Assembly (NCBI RefSeq): GCF_008704935.1
Contig: NZ_CP023692.1
Coordinates: 1,178,001 to 1,242,000 of the forward strand
Direction of reading: 5' to 3'
Length of the DNA stretch: 64,000 nucleotides
Source: Streptomyces vinaceus
GTDB lineage: Bacteria; Actinomycetota; Actinomycetes; Streptomycetales; Streptomycetaceae
Shown: piece by piece, positions 47,078-54,960 of the stretch
How positions within the stretch are numbered: position 1 is the stretch's first letter
How the letters are laid out: every line of letters starts with the position of its first letter
Made by a program: the position numbers and the translations under genes
The notes under the pieces: model-generated
Databases searched by the model: none
Seen by the model: the letters and a program-made list of their open reading frames with translations, nothing else
Told to the model about the DNA's origin: nothing

Positions 47078-48151
47078 GTGGAGCTGACCAGTACGTCGTT
47101 CCTCGTCACGCTGATCACCGTCACCGTACTCGCCATGCTCGCCGCACTGCTGCTGTGGAACCGGATCCCGGGGCCGGGGTGGGTGCGCTGGCCCGTGCGG
47201 GTCCTGATGATCGCGCTGTGCCAGCTGACCTCGATCGCGGTGATCGCGACCTGGATCAACGGCAGCTACGGGCTCTACTCCTCGTGGAACGACCTGCTGG
47301 GCACGGAGAACGTGCAGAACTCCTCGGCGATGACGGGTCCGCCGCTGGGCCGGGCCAGGTTCACCCAGGGCGGGGACGGGACGCAGAGCACCTATTTCCG
47401 CGGCTCCCATTCGAAACTCGCCGGACAGGTGATCGTGTGGACCCCGCCCGAGTACCGGGCGCCGGGAGCGGAGAAGACCCGGTTCCCGGTGCTGATGCTG
47501 CTGCACGGGTATCCGGGTTCGCCGCGCACCTGGATCGACCTCGGCGGCATGCCGGGGACGCTGGACCAGCTGATCCGGCTGGGCGCGGCGCACCCGTTCA
47601 TCGTGGTGATCCCGGACGTGTACCCCGGCGGGGTCAACACCGACTGCAGCAACACGCCGGCGCGGAAGGTGGCCAGCTGGCTCGCGGAGGACGTGACGGA
47701 CCTGGTCGCGAAGAACTTCCGTACCCTGCCCGAGCCCGGGGGCTGGGGGGTGATGGGGGTCTCGACGGGGGCGTTCTGCGCGGCCAAGCTGCCGCTCCAG
47801 TACCCCAAGGTGTTCCGGGCGGGGGCGGCCCTCGACCCGGATCCGCTGACCGGGGACCCGCAGGTGCTGTCCGATCCGGTGCTGCGCGAGCGCAACAGCC
47901 CGCTCTGGCTGGTCCGGCAGGCCAAGCGGGCCGACGTCGGGCTGTTCCTGGCGACGTCGGCGCAGGACAAGGACAGCCCGCCGGCGCAGCTGGAGGCCTT
48001 CAGCCGGGCCGCGGCGGGCAGCGGGGTCCGGGTGAAGACCCTGGTCCGCCCGTCCGGCGGCCACAACTTCCAGACGTGGACCGCGATGTACCCGGACGCG
48101 CTGGGCTGGCTGAGCACGGAGCTCTCCCCGCCCGGCGACGGCCGCGGCTGA
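47078..48151 (+). CDS. Membrane-anchored alpha/beta-hydrolase (esterase D/antigen 85-like)
   Basis: This 357-residue protein has two N-terminal spans (FLVTLITVTVLAMLAALLL, VLMIALCQLTSIAVIATWI) and an extracytoplasmic esterase domain. The domain has FPVLMLLHGYPGSPRTWIDL and HPFIVVIPDVYPGG, the nucleophile elbow in GVMGVSTGAFCA, and the catalytic His in SGGHNFQTW. It belongs to the putative-esterase family that includes mycolyltransferases; here it is probably a cell-envelope or extracellular esterase. GTG 47078 has AGGAG 11 nt upstream, 58 nt after the Mo-enzyme stop. It ends the cluster and converges on the P450. Confidence 0.87.
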   Translation: MELTSTSFLVTLITVTVLAMLAALLLWNRIPGPGWVRWPVRVLMIALCQLTSIAVIATWINGSYGLYSSWNDLLGTENVQNSSAMTGPPLGRARFTQGGDGTQSTYFRGSHSKLAGQVIVWTPPEYRAPGAEKTRFPVLMLLHGYPGSPRTWIDLGGMPGTLDQLIRLGAAHPFIVVIPDVYPGGVNTDCSNTPARKVASWLAEDVTDLVAKNFRTLPEPGGWGVMGVSTGAFCAAKLPLQYPKVFRAGAALDPDPLTGDPQVLSDPVLRERNSPLWLVRQAKRADVGLFLATSAQDKDSPPAQLEAFSRAAAGSGVRVKTLVRPSGGHNFQTWTAMYPDALGWLSTELSPPGDGRG

Positions 48152-48157
48152 TCCGCC

Positions 48158-48205
48158 GATCCGCTGATTCCCCGATCCGCTGACTTCCCGATCCGCTACC
48201 CGAGC
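48158..48205. repeat. 16-bp direct repeat between convergent stops
   Basis: GATCCGCTGA(T/C)TCCCC-like units start at 48158, 48174 and (partial) 48190, running into the stop codon of the P450 gene. Confidence 0.6.
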
Positions 48206-49452
48206 CGGACCGGGAGGGATTCGACGCCGTTGCCGATGAAGCTGTGCAGGTACGGGAGTTCGGGCTCGGGGACCGCGAGGTCGAGGTCGGGGAAGCGGGT
48301 GAACAGCCGCTCCAGGGCGATGGTGGCCTCCAGGCGGGCGAGCGGGGCGCCCACGCAGTAGTGGGCGCCGTGCCCGAAGGAGAGGTGGCGGGAGGCGGCG
48401 GGGCGCGTGACGTCGAAGCGGTCGGCGTCGGGGCCGTGGAAGGCCTCGTCGCGGCCGGCCGAGCTGTAGGCGGCGAGGACCGGGGTGCCCCGCGGGATCA
48501 CGCTCCCGTCGACGGTCAGGTCACGGGCGGCGTAGCGGAAGGGGAACCAGCTGACCGGCGCGTCCCAGCGCAGGGTCTCGTCCACCACGTCGGACCAGCC
48601 GGCCTTGCCCTCCTGGACCAGGGCGAGCTGGTCGCGGTGGGCGCACAGGGCCCGGACGGCGTTGCCGATCAGGTTCAGGGTGGTCTCGTGGCCGGCGACG
48701 AGCATCAGCCGCATGGTGCCGATGAGTTCGGCCTCGCTGAGCCGGTCGCCGTCGCCCTCGCGGGCCGCGATCAACGCGCTGGTCAGGTCCTCGCCGGGGC
48801 TCGCACGGCGGGCGGCGGCGATCGTGCCCATCAGCTCCACGAGCTCCCGTACGGCGGCCACCACCTCCGCGGGAGTGGTGTCGGTGGCGATGATCACGGT
48901 GTGGGACAGGTGGTGCAGCCGCCCCCGGTGCTCGGGGTCCACGCCGAGCAGCTCGCAGATGACGCCCATCGGCAGGGGCAGCGCGAAACGGCTGCGCAGG
49001 TCCACGACCCCGTCGGGGGCCTCGGCGGCCGCCCGGGCGAGGTCGTCGAGGAGTTCCGCGGTCAGCTCCTCGACGCGCGGCCGCAGGCGCTCCACCTGGC
49101 GGGCGGTGAAGGCGTTGCCGACCAGGGCGCGCAGCCGACGGTGGTCGGCGCCGTCGGCGGTGTGCATCCCCTGGGCGTTGGCGAAGACCCGCAGCGGCCA
49201 GTCGGGCGCGATGGTGCCGTCGTGCAGGGCGGAGAAGTGCCGGGCGTCCTTGGCCGCGTCGGGGTGGCCGAGGAACTCCTTCAGCGCTTCGTGTCCGAGG
49301 ACGACCGCTGCGGGCACCCCGCCGGGCAGGACCACGTCCGCCACGGCGCCCCGGGCGCGCAGCCGGGCGTTGAGGGCGTGCGGGCAGCCGCCGGTGGGGT
49401 CGATGACGTACGCGGGTGCGGGTGCGGGTGCGGGTGCGCTGTCGGGTGACAA
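48196..49452 (-). CDS. Cytochrome P450
   Basis: This 418-residue class I bacterial P450 has the I-helix LMLVAGHETTLNLIGNAVRAL with the AGxxT oxygen-binding motif, the K-helix ExxR in VVDETLRWDAP, and the heme loop SFGHGAHYCVGAPLARLE with the axial Cys. It needs separate ferredoxin and reductase; none is adjacent. The N-terminus is an Ala-Pro repeat. The start is taken as TTG 49452 because AGGAG stands 7 nt before it, while the in-frame TTG at 49497 has no site and no ATG or GTG is available. It is convergent with the esterase. The substrate is unknown. Confidence 0.9.
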   Translation of the reverse strand: MSPDSAPAPAPAPAYVIDPTGGCPHALNARLRARGAVADVVLPGGVPAAVVLGHEALKEFLGHPDAAKDARHFSALHDGTIAPDWPLRVFANAQGMHTADGADHRRLRALVGNAFTARQVERLRPRVEELTAELLDDLARAAAEAPDGVVDLRSRFALPLPMGVICELLGVDPEHRGRLHHLSHTVIIATDTTPAEVVAAVRELVELMGTIAAARRASPGEDLTSALIAAREGDGDRLSEAELIGTMRLMLVAGHETTLNLIGNAVRALCAHRDQLALVQEGKAGWSDVVDETLRWDAPVSWFPFRYAARDLTVDGSVIPRGTPVLAAYSSAGRDEAFHGPDADRFDVTRPAASRHLSFGHGAHYCVGAPLARLEATIALERLFTRFPDLDLAVPEPELPYLHSFIGNGVESLPVRLG

Positions 49453-49561
49453 GCCGGGTCTCCTGACCGTCTGGACGGGTGGGCGGATCTCGGGCAACAG
49501 TGCGGCCTGGAGGGCGGGTTGGACAAGACCGGTCCGGTAGCCCGCTCGGACGCCGGGCGCC

Positions 49562-49636
49562 GGGAGGGGTCAGCGAGCCCAGGGAGGGGTCAGCGGGCTG
49601 GGAGGGGTCAGCGGGCCGGGGAGGGGTCAGCGGGCC
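49562..49636. repeat. Four tandem ~18-20 bp repeats (GGGAGGGGTCAGCGGGC)
   Basis: Copies begin at 49562, 49582, 49600 and 49619 with few differences. The last contains the TGA stop of the methyltransferase gene; each copy repeats that TGA on the minus strand. Confidence 0.75.
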
Positions 49637-50406
49637 AGGTGCAGCCGGGTGTGGAAGTACCCCTCCGATTCCTTGCCCGCCGGGTCCTCGCCGAGCGCGG
49701 TGACCGCGGCCACCGCGCGCCGCTGCTCGCCGGGGTCGGTGAAGCGGCGCTGCGGCCGCGTGGCTCCGGCCCGCTCGACGGCGAGTCCGTACGACTCCAG
49801 ACAGCGTGAGATCGGCCCGTAGTCGTGGGTGCGCAGGACGAAGGCGGCCACGGGCAGGGGCCGGCCGGCGGCGGCGAACAGGCGGGCGAAGGTGCGTCCG
49901 GTGAGGAAGCTGGTGCCGCCGGTGATCGTGACCAGGCCGGCTGCGGCCGCGGAGCGCCGCAGCCCCTCCCCCGGCTCCTCGCTCTCCAGGTCCACGCGGT
50001 GCCCCTCGTCGAGCAGCCCTACGGCCACCGCGTACTCCAGGGCGGGACCCGATACGTCGATGCCGACGGCCCGTACGGCGTCGGGGCGGCGCCGGGACGC
50101 GTAGAAATCCCGGTCACGGGCGGCGAGTTCGGCGGTGGTCAGGCCGGATGCCTGCGGCGAGGTGTAGTGCGCGTACAGCTCGTCGAGGGTCACGTCGTGG
50201 TTGAGGAGAGCGGTGTTGATCCCGTACGAGCAGCAGATGTCGATGACCGTCCTCCGCCCCGGGGCGAGTTCGCCGGCCAGGGCGCGGAACACCGGCTGAG
50301 CGTGGCCCGGGGTCTGGTAGGCGTACGGGCCGAGCCGGGCGAAGTAGCCCCGCGGGTCGGGCAGTCCGTAGATCTCGTCGAAGCTGGTCATGCCGAAAGC
50401 GGTCAT
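49627..50406 (-). CDS. Class I SAM-dependent methyltransferase-like protein
   Basis: This 259-residue protein starts at ATG 50406 (GGAGG 9 nt upstream; ATG 50391 is the alternative). Motif I is VIDICCSYGINTALLNHD, followed by DAVRAVGIDVSGPALEYAVAVGLLDE (motif II with Asp) and a C-terminal beta strand region FVLRTHDYGPISRCLESYGL. The N-terminus FDEIYGLPDPRGYFARLGPYAYQTPGHAQPVF is typical of a group found beside SDR and dehydratase genes. The substrate is unknown. It is next to an SDR gene remnant, and its stop lies in a repeat array. Confidence 0.83.
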   Translation of the reverse strand: MTAFGMTSFDEIYGLPDPRGYFARLGPYAYQTPGHAQPVFRALAGELAPGRRTVIDICCSYGINTALLNHDVTLDELYAHYTSPQASGLTTAELAARDRDFYASRRRPDAVRAVGIDVSGPALEYAVAVGLLDEGHRVDLESEEPGEGLRRSAAAAGLVTITGGTSFLTGRTFARLFAAAGRPLPVAAFVLRTHDYGPISRCLESYGLAVERAGATRPQRRFTDPGEQRRAVAAVTALGEDPAGKESEGYFHTRLHLAR

Positions 50407-50486
50407 CGGGGTGCGCCTCCGCGGGTCACGGGCGGATGGGGCCCCAGTCGTACCCGCCCGTGCACCGGCGTCGAAAGGCCGCCGAT

Positions 50487-50890
50487 CCGGCCACCGTACG
50501 ACCTCGCCAAGTCGGCGGTGCTGCGCATGGTGTTCGCGCTCGGGCACGAGCTCGGGCCGCCGGGCGACCGCGGTGGCGCTGGCGCCGGGCTGGCTGCGCT
50601 CGGAGATGATGCTGGACAACTTCGGGGTGGGCGAGGAGAACTGGCGCGACGCGCTGGCGCAGATGCCGCACTTCGCCCTCTCCGAGACCCCGTCGTACGT
50701 CGGGCGGGGCCTCGCCGCGCTCGCCGCGGACCCCGGGGTGGCGCGCCGGAACGGGCAGTCGCTCTCCAGCGCGCAGCCGGCCCGGGAGTACGGGTTCACG
50801 GACCTCGACGGCAGCCGGCCGGACGCCTGGCGGTACCTGGTCGAGGTCCGGGACGCGGGGCTGCCGGCCGACGTGACCGGCTACCGCTGA
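50487..50890 (+). pseudogene. Truncated, frameshifted short-chain dehydrogenase/reductase remnant
   Basis: One frame from about 50487 reads PPYDLAKSAVLRMVFALGHELGP, containing the YxxxK active-site helix of SDR enzymes. From about 50562 the homology continues in the next frame as ATAVALAPGWLRSEMMLDNFG and on to the stop at 50890 (VGRGLAALAADPGVARRNGQ and so on), the SDR C-terminus. The N-terminal NAD-binding half is missing and no start codon fits. A 1-nt frameshift near 50555-50562 therefore adds to a 5' truncation. Confidence 0.78.
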
Positions 50891-50941
50891 CCGGCCGGCC
50901 CGCCATGCGCCCCGGCACCCCGGCGGCCCGGCGCCTTCGGG

Positions 50942-51997
50942 TCAGGGCAGCCGCAGCTCGCGGGCCGCGCCGAGCGGGGCGAAGAACCGCTCCACGTCCG
51001 CGTCGGTGACCTCGGCGAGCGCGGACGGGGACCAGCGGGGGTCGCGGTCCTTGTCGACGACCTGCGCCCGTACACCCTCCACCAGGTCGGGGGCGCGCAG
51101 GGCGTGGCACGAGACGCGGAACTCCTGCTCCAGCACCCGCTCCAGGGACCCGAGTCCGCGGGCCCGGCGGACGGCGGCCAGGGTGACCTTGAGGGAGGTG
51201 GGGGACTTCGACAGGATCGTCCCGGCGGCCTCCTTGGCGGCCGGATCGCCCTCGGCCGACAGCCGCTCGACGATCTCCTCGACGGTGTCGGCGGCGTAGC
51301 AGCGGTCGATCCAGTCGCGCCACCCGGCCAGTTCACCCGGCGCGGGCGGCCGGGCGAAGCGCGCCGTCACCTCGTGCGCCGGGGCGACGGCCAGGGCCGC
51401 GGTCAGCTCCGGCAGCCGGGCGGCGGGCACGAAGTGGTCGGCGAGCCCGCACAGCAGCGCGTCGGCCGCGCCCACGGCGGCCCCGGTCAGGGCCAGGTGG
51501 GTGCCGAGTTCGCCCGGGGCGCGGGCGAGGAGGTGCGTACCGCCCACGTCGGGGACGAAGCCGATGCCGGTCTCGGGCATGGCGACGCGGGAGCGTTCGG
51601 TGACGACGCGCACGCCGCCGTGGGCGGAGAGGCCGACTCCGCCGCCCATGACGATCCCGTCCATGAGGGCCACGTACGGCTTCGGGTAGCGGGCGATCCG
51701 CGCGTTCAGCCGGTACTCGTCACGCCAGAAGGCCTCGGAGGCGTCGCCGCCGGCCTTCGCGTCGTCGTGGATGGCCCGGATGTCCCCGCCGGCGCACAGC
51801 CCCCGCTCGCCGGCGCCGCGCAGGAGGACCTGGACGACGGCGGGGTCCTGCTCCCAGGAGGCGAGGGCCTCGGTGATCCGCAACACCATGGTGTGGGTGA
51901 GGGCGTTGAGGGCCCTGGGGCGGTTGAGGGTGATCACCCCCGTGTGGCCCTCGGTGCTGAACAGGACCGGGTCGTCTGCGCCGTCTTCCGTCTTCAC
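50942..51997 (-). CDS. 3-hydroxyisobutyryl-CoA hydrolase-like enoyl-CoA hydratase family protein
   Basis: This is a 351-residue crotonase-fold enzyme. The oxyanion-hole segments are GERGLCAGGDIRAI and MDGIVMGGGVGLSAHGGVRVVTE. The PETGIGFVPDVGGTHLLAR motif with its Glu and Asp, together with the length and the C-terminal RVSCHALRAPDLVEGVRAQVVDKDRDPRWSP, is characteristic of 3-hydroxyisobutyryl-CoA hydrolase in valine catabolism rather than of simple hydratases. GTG 51997 is the start. No valine-pathway gene is adjacent. Confidence 0.9.
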   Translation of the reverse strand: MKTEDGADDPVLFSTEGHTGVITLNRPRALNALTHTMVLRITEALASWEQDPAVVQVLLRGAGERGLCAGGDIRAIHDDAKAGGDASEAFWRDEYRLNARIARYPKPYVALMDGIVMGGGVGLSAHGGVRVVTERSRVAMPETGIGFVPDVGGTHLLARAPGELGTHLALTGAAVGAADALLCGLADHFVPAARLPELTAALAVAPAHEVTARFARPPAPGELAGWRDWIDRCYAADTVEEIVERLSAEGDPAAKEAAGTILSKSPTSLKVTLAAVRRARGLGSLERVLEQEFRVSCHALRAPDLVEGVRAQVVDKDRDPRWSPSALAEVTDADVERFFAPLGAARELRLP

Positions 51998-52055
51998 ACC
52001 GGCCAGTATGACCGGCCGCGGTACGCCCGCCCCGGGGGTGCCCCGGTCCGCGCGC

Positions 52056-52811
52056 TCACCGCAGCCGGCCGGGGTGGGACCCGGGGGTGTGTCCGAAGGC
52101 CCGCCGGAAGACGTCGATGAAGGCGCTCGCGGAGGACCAGCCGCAGCGGTGCGCGACGGCGGTGACCGGGGTGCCGACGGCCAGCAGCCGCAGCGCCTGG
52201 TGGAGGCGCAGCTGGGTGCGCCACTGCGGGAAGGTCATGCCGAGTTCGGAGCGGAAGAGACGGCTCAGCGTCCGCTCGCTCGCCCCGGCGCCGGCGGCCG
52301 CGCCCAGGGCCGCGAGCCCCCGGGAGTCCGCCGGATCGGCGCGCAGCAGGGCGCAGACCGCCGCCAGCCGCGGGTCGGCGGGCGCGGGCAGGTGCAGGGG
52401 TTGCAGGGGGGCGGCGCGCAGCTGGTCGAGCAGGACGGCGAGCAGCCGGCGCCGCTCGGGGCCTTCGTCCTCGGGGTCCCGCGTGTAGGCCAGGATCAGC
52501 TCGCGCAGCAGGGGTCCCACGGCGATCACGGCGGGGGTGTCCAGGGAGAGCGGGTTGAGCCGGGTCGGCAGCCCCACGGAGTGCAGGTCGGTGCGCCCGT
52601 ACGCCCGGTGCTCGTGCACCGTCCCGGCCGGGATCCACAGGGCGCGGGTGGTGGGGGCCACCCAGGTGCCGGCGTCGGTGGTGACGGACAGCACCCCCGA
52701 GCCGGCGTAGGCGATCTGGTGGTCGTCGTGCCGGTGCGGGTCGATCCCGACGTGGGTGTCGAGCGCGCGGATGCTGGTCGCGGCCCGGGGAGTGTGGCGG
52801 ATTTCCTGCAT
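52056..52811 (-). CDS. AraC-family regulator with N-terminal cupin
   Basis: This is a 251-residue regulator. The N-terminal cupin sensor has DPHRHDDHQIAYAGSGVLSV and TRALWIPAGTVHEHRAYG. The C-terminal double HTH has GAGASERTLSRLFRSELGMTFPQWRTQLRLHQALRLLAVGTPVTAVAHRCGWSSASAFIDVFRRAFG. Such proteins usually control a neighbouring transporter; here an MFS gene starts 54 nt away on the opposite strand. ATG 52811 is the start; a frame continues 5' into the MFS gene without support. Confidence 0.92.
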   Translation of the reverse strand: MQEIRHTPRAATSIRALDTHVGIDPHRHDDHQIAYAGSGVLSVTTDAGTWVAPTTRALWIPAGTVHEHRAYGRTDLHSVGLPTRLNPLSLDTPAVIAVGPLLRELILAYTRDPEDEGPERRRLLAVLLDQLRAAPLQPLHLPAPADPRLAAVCALLRADPADSRGLAALGAAAGAGASERTLSRLFRSELGMTFPQWRTQLRLHQALRLLAVGTPVTAVAHRCGWSSASAFIDVFRRAFGHTPGSHPGRLR

Positions 52812-52865
52812 CACCGGGCAATTTATCGGAAGCGGGCCGCACGCGGTACGGGTGATCCTCGACCG

Positions 52866-54059
52866 GTGAACCCCTCGAAGACCGCTTCCGAACCGCCCGC
52901 CGCCACGGGGACGCGCCCCCTGCGGCGGCGCCGCATCGCCGGCTACGCGGCCGGCCATTCCTGCGTGGACGTCTACCAGGGCGCCGTGGCCGCGCTCGTC
53001 CCCTTCCTGGTGTCGGAGCGCGCGTACGGCTACGCGGCCGCCTCCGGGATCGTGCTCGCCGCCTCCCTGCTGTCCTCGGTGGTCCAGCCGCTGTTCGGTG
53101 CGCTGGCCGACCGCCGGGCGGTGCCGTGGCTGATCCCGCTGAGCACGGCCGCCGCCGGGCTGGGCATCGCGCTCGTCGGCGCGGACGCCGGGTATCCCGC
53201 CACCCTCGCCGCCGTGGCCCTCTCCGGGCTGGGGGTGGCCGCCTATCATCCGGCGGCCGCCCGGCTGGTGCGCACCGCCGCGGGCGGCCCCGGGCACACG
53301 GCGATGAGCTGGTTCGCGCTCGGCGGCAACATCGGCTTCGCCTGCGCGCCGCTGCTCGTCGTGGGGGCGCTGTCGGTGTCCGGTCCGGCGGGCTGGTGGC
53401 TGCTGGCCGTTCCGGCCGCGGTGGGTGTCGTACTGAACCTGCCCCGGCCCGGGCGGGACCGGGCGGGCCGGGCTCGGACGGCGGCGCCCGCCGGCGCGGC
53501 CGGCGCCCAGGACCGCAGGGCGTTCCGGCAGCTCTCCCTCGTGGTGGTCGTCCGCTCCGTCGCGTTCATCGGGCTGAGCACGTTCATCGCCCTGTACGTG
53601 CGCGAACGCGGCGGCAGCGGGACCGCCGGGGCGCTGGCCCTGTTCGCCCTGTTCGCGGGCAGCGCCGGCGGCACGCTGCTCGGCGGCCGGCTGGCCTCCC
53701 GGTGGGGCCGGGTCGCCACCGTGCGCCGGGCGTACGCGGCGGCCGCGCCCGCCGTCGTGGGCCTGCTGTGCCTGCCCCTCCCCCTGGTGTACGTCTGCGC
53801 GGCGCTCGCGGCCGCCGCGCTCTACGTGCCGTTCTCGCTCCAGGTGACGCTCGGCCAGGACTATCTGCCGGCCCGCATGGGGACGGCGAGCGGGGTCACC
53901 CTCGGCCTGACGGTCAGCGTCGGCGGCGTGGCCGGCCCCTTCATCGGGGCCCTCGCGGACGCCACCTCCGTACGGACGGCGCTGCTCCCCCTGGCCGTCT
54001 TGCCGCTGCTGGCCTGGGCCCTGGCCCGGCGGCTGCCGGAGCCCGCACCGGCCGCGTGA
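52866..54059 (+). CDS. MFS efflux transporter, fosmidomycin-resistance (FSR)-like
   Basis: This 397-residue membrane protein has 12 hydrophobic segments. It has the FSR-like opening RRRRIAGYAAGHSCVDVYQGAVAALVPFLV, SVVQPLFGALADRRAVPWLIP (loop 2-3), AVALSGLGVAAYHPAAARLV and a central Ala/Arg-rich loop near residue 205. This group exports fosmidomycin and related small molecules; the substrate here is unknown. GTG 52866 has no good ribosome site, which suggests a very short leader. It is divergent from the AraC regulator, 54 nt away. Confidence 0.88.
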   Translation: MNPSKTASEPPAATGTRPLRRRRIAGYAAGHSCVDVYQGAVAALVPFLVSERAYGYAAASGIVLAASLLSSVVQPLFGALADRRAVPWLIPLSTAAAGLGIALVGADAGYPATLAAVALSGLGVAAYHPAAARLVRTAAGGPGHTAMSWFALGGNIGFACAPLLVVGALSVSGPAGWWLLAVPAAVGVVLNLPRPGRDRAGRARTAAPAGAAGAQDRRAFRQLSLVVVVRSVAFIGLSTFIALYVRERGGSGTAGALALFALFAGSAGGTLLGGRLASRWGRVATVRRAYAAAAPAVVGLLCLPLPLVYVCAALAAAALYVPFSLQVTLGQDYLPARMGTASGVTLGLTVSVGGVAGPFIGALADATSVRTALLPLAVLPLLAWALARRLPEPAPAA

Positions 54060-54111
54060 GGGGTCGGGCCCGCGCTCCTGCGGTTACATGGGCGCGATCG
54101 TGACACCCATG

Positions 54112-54192
54112 ACAACCGCAACGACCGCAACGACCGCAACCACCGCAACGACCGCAACGACCGCAACGACCGCAACGACCGCAACGACCGCA
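54112..54192 (+). repeat. Nine tandem copies of a 9-bp repeat (ACGACCGCA)
   Basis: Units are exact except the first (ACAACCGCA) and fourth (ACCACCGCA). The array sits between the MFS stop and the isochorismatase-fold gene and ends directly before that gene's AGGAG. In the upstream ATG frame it reads as repeating Thr-Thr-Ala. Confidence 0.9.
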
Positions 54193-54201
54193 GGAGACCG
54201 G

Positions 54202-54798
54202 ATGACCGCCGCAGCCGACCGCACCGACCGTTCGCCGCTGACCCTGGACGACGGCACCGCCCTGGTCCTCATCGACCTCCAGCAGGGCATCCTGGCCCTG
54301 CCGACCACCCGGCCCGCCGCCGAGGTGCTCGCCAACGGCATCCTGCTCGCCGAGGCCTTCCGCGCCCGCAAGCTGCCCGTGGTGCTGGTCCGGGTCGCCT
54401 GGTCGCCCGACGGCGGCGACCTGCCCACGACCGACGTGGACCGCCCGGGCCCGGCCGCGGCCCCGCCCGCCGCGTTCGCGCAGATCCCGGCCGAGCTGGC
54501 GGCCCTCGGCGACGTGGTGGTCACCAAGCGGCACTGGGGCGCCTTCACCGGCACCGAGCTCGACCTCCAGCTGCGCCGGCGCGGCATCCACCGCATCGTC
54601 CTGGCGGGCATCTCCACCAGCGTCGGGGTCGAGTCCACCGCACGTACGGCCTGGGAACACAGCTATTCGCTGGTCTTCGCCGAGGACGCCACCGCCGACA
54701 CCGACCCCGCGTCCCACGCCCACGCGTTCGGCAAGATCTTCCCCCGCATCGGCAAGGTCAGTACGACCGCGGAGATCGCCGCCGCCCTCGGCGCCTGA
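54202..54798 (+). CDS. Isochorismatase-fold hydrolase lacking the catalytic cysteine
   Basis: This 198-residue protein of the isochorismatase/cysteine-hydrolase superfamily has TALVLIDLQQGILALP (Asp), VVVTKRHWGAFTGTELDLQLRRRG (Lys), and the third catalytic region LAGISTSVGVESTARTA. In cysteine hydrolases that region reads GxxTxxCVxxT; here the Cys position is Gly. True isochorismatases (EntB, PhzD) also have Gly there, so vinyl-ether hydrolysis or a non-nicotinamidase role is possible. ATG 54202 with AGGAG 6 nt upstream is preferred; upstream in-frame ATGs at 54088 and 54109 would add a Thr-Ala repeat peptide. It follows the MFS transporter on the same strand. Confidence 0.87.
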   Translation: MTAAADRTDRSPLTLDDGTALVLIDLQQGILALPTTRPAAEVLANGILLAEAFRARKLPVVLVRVAWSPDGGDLPTTDVDRPGPAAAPPAAFAQIPAELAALGDVVVTKRHWGAFTGTELDLQLRRRGIHRIVLAGISTSVGVESTARTAWEHSYSLVFAEDATADTDPASHAHAFGKIFPRIGKVSTTAEIAAALGA

Positions 54799-54819
54799 TC
54801 CGCCTCGGCGCCTGATCCG
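54786..54819 (+). repeat. 17-bp tandem duplication across the isochorismatase-fold gene stop
   Basis: CCTCGGCGCCTGATCCG occurs at 54786-54802 and 54803-54819; the first copy contains the gene's TGA. Confidence 0.8.
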
Positions 54820-54960
54820 CGTGCCGCCTGACGCCGTGACCGGAAGGTCCCCATGGACGAGCACGGGGCCGCCACGCCCGCTCGGCGCGCGGTTTCCCGT
54901 GCAGGCCCATGGGGTCGGTCTCGGCCCCGGCGTCTCAGAGCCGGTGGGCGGGACCGGCGC

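Noticed and set aside
52056..53297. Extended 413-codon form of the AraC regulator
   Set aside because: The extra N-terminal part is antisense to the MFS gene; the cupin domain begins at ATG 52811.
54088..54201. N-terminal Thr-Ala repeat as part of the isochorismatase-fold protein
   Set aside because: The AGGAG six bases before ATG 54202 and the start of fold homology favour the shorter protein; the longer form is kept only as an alternative.
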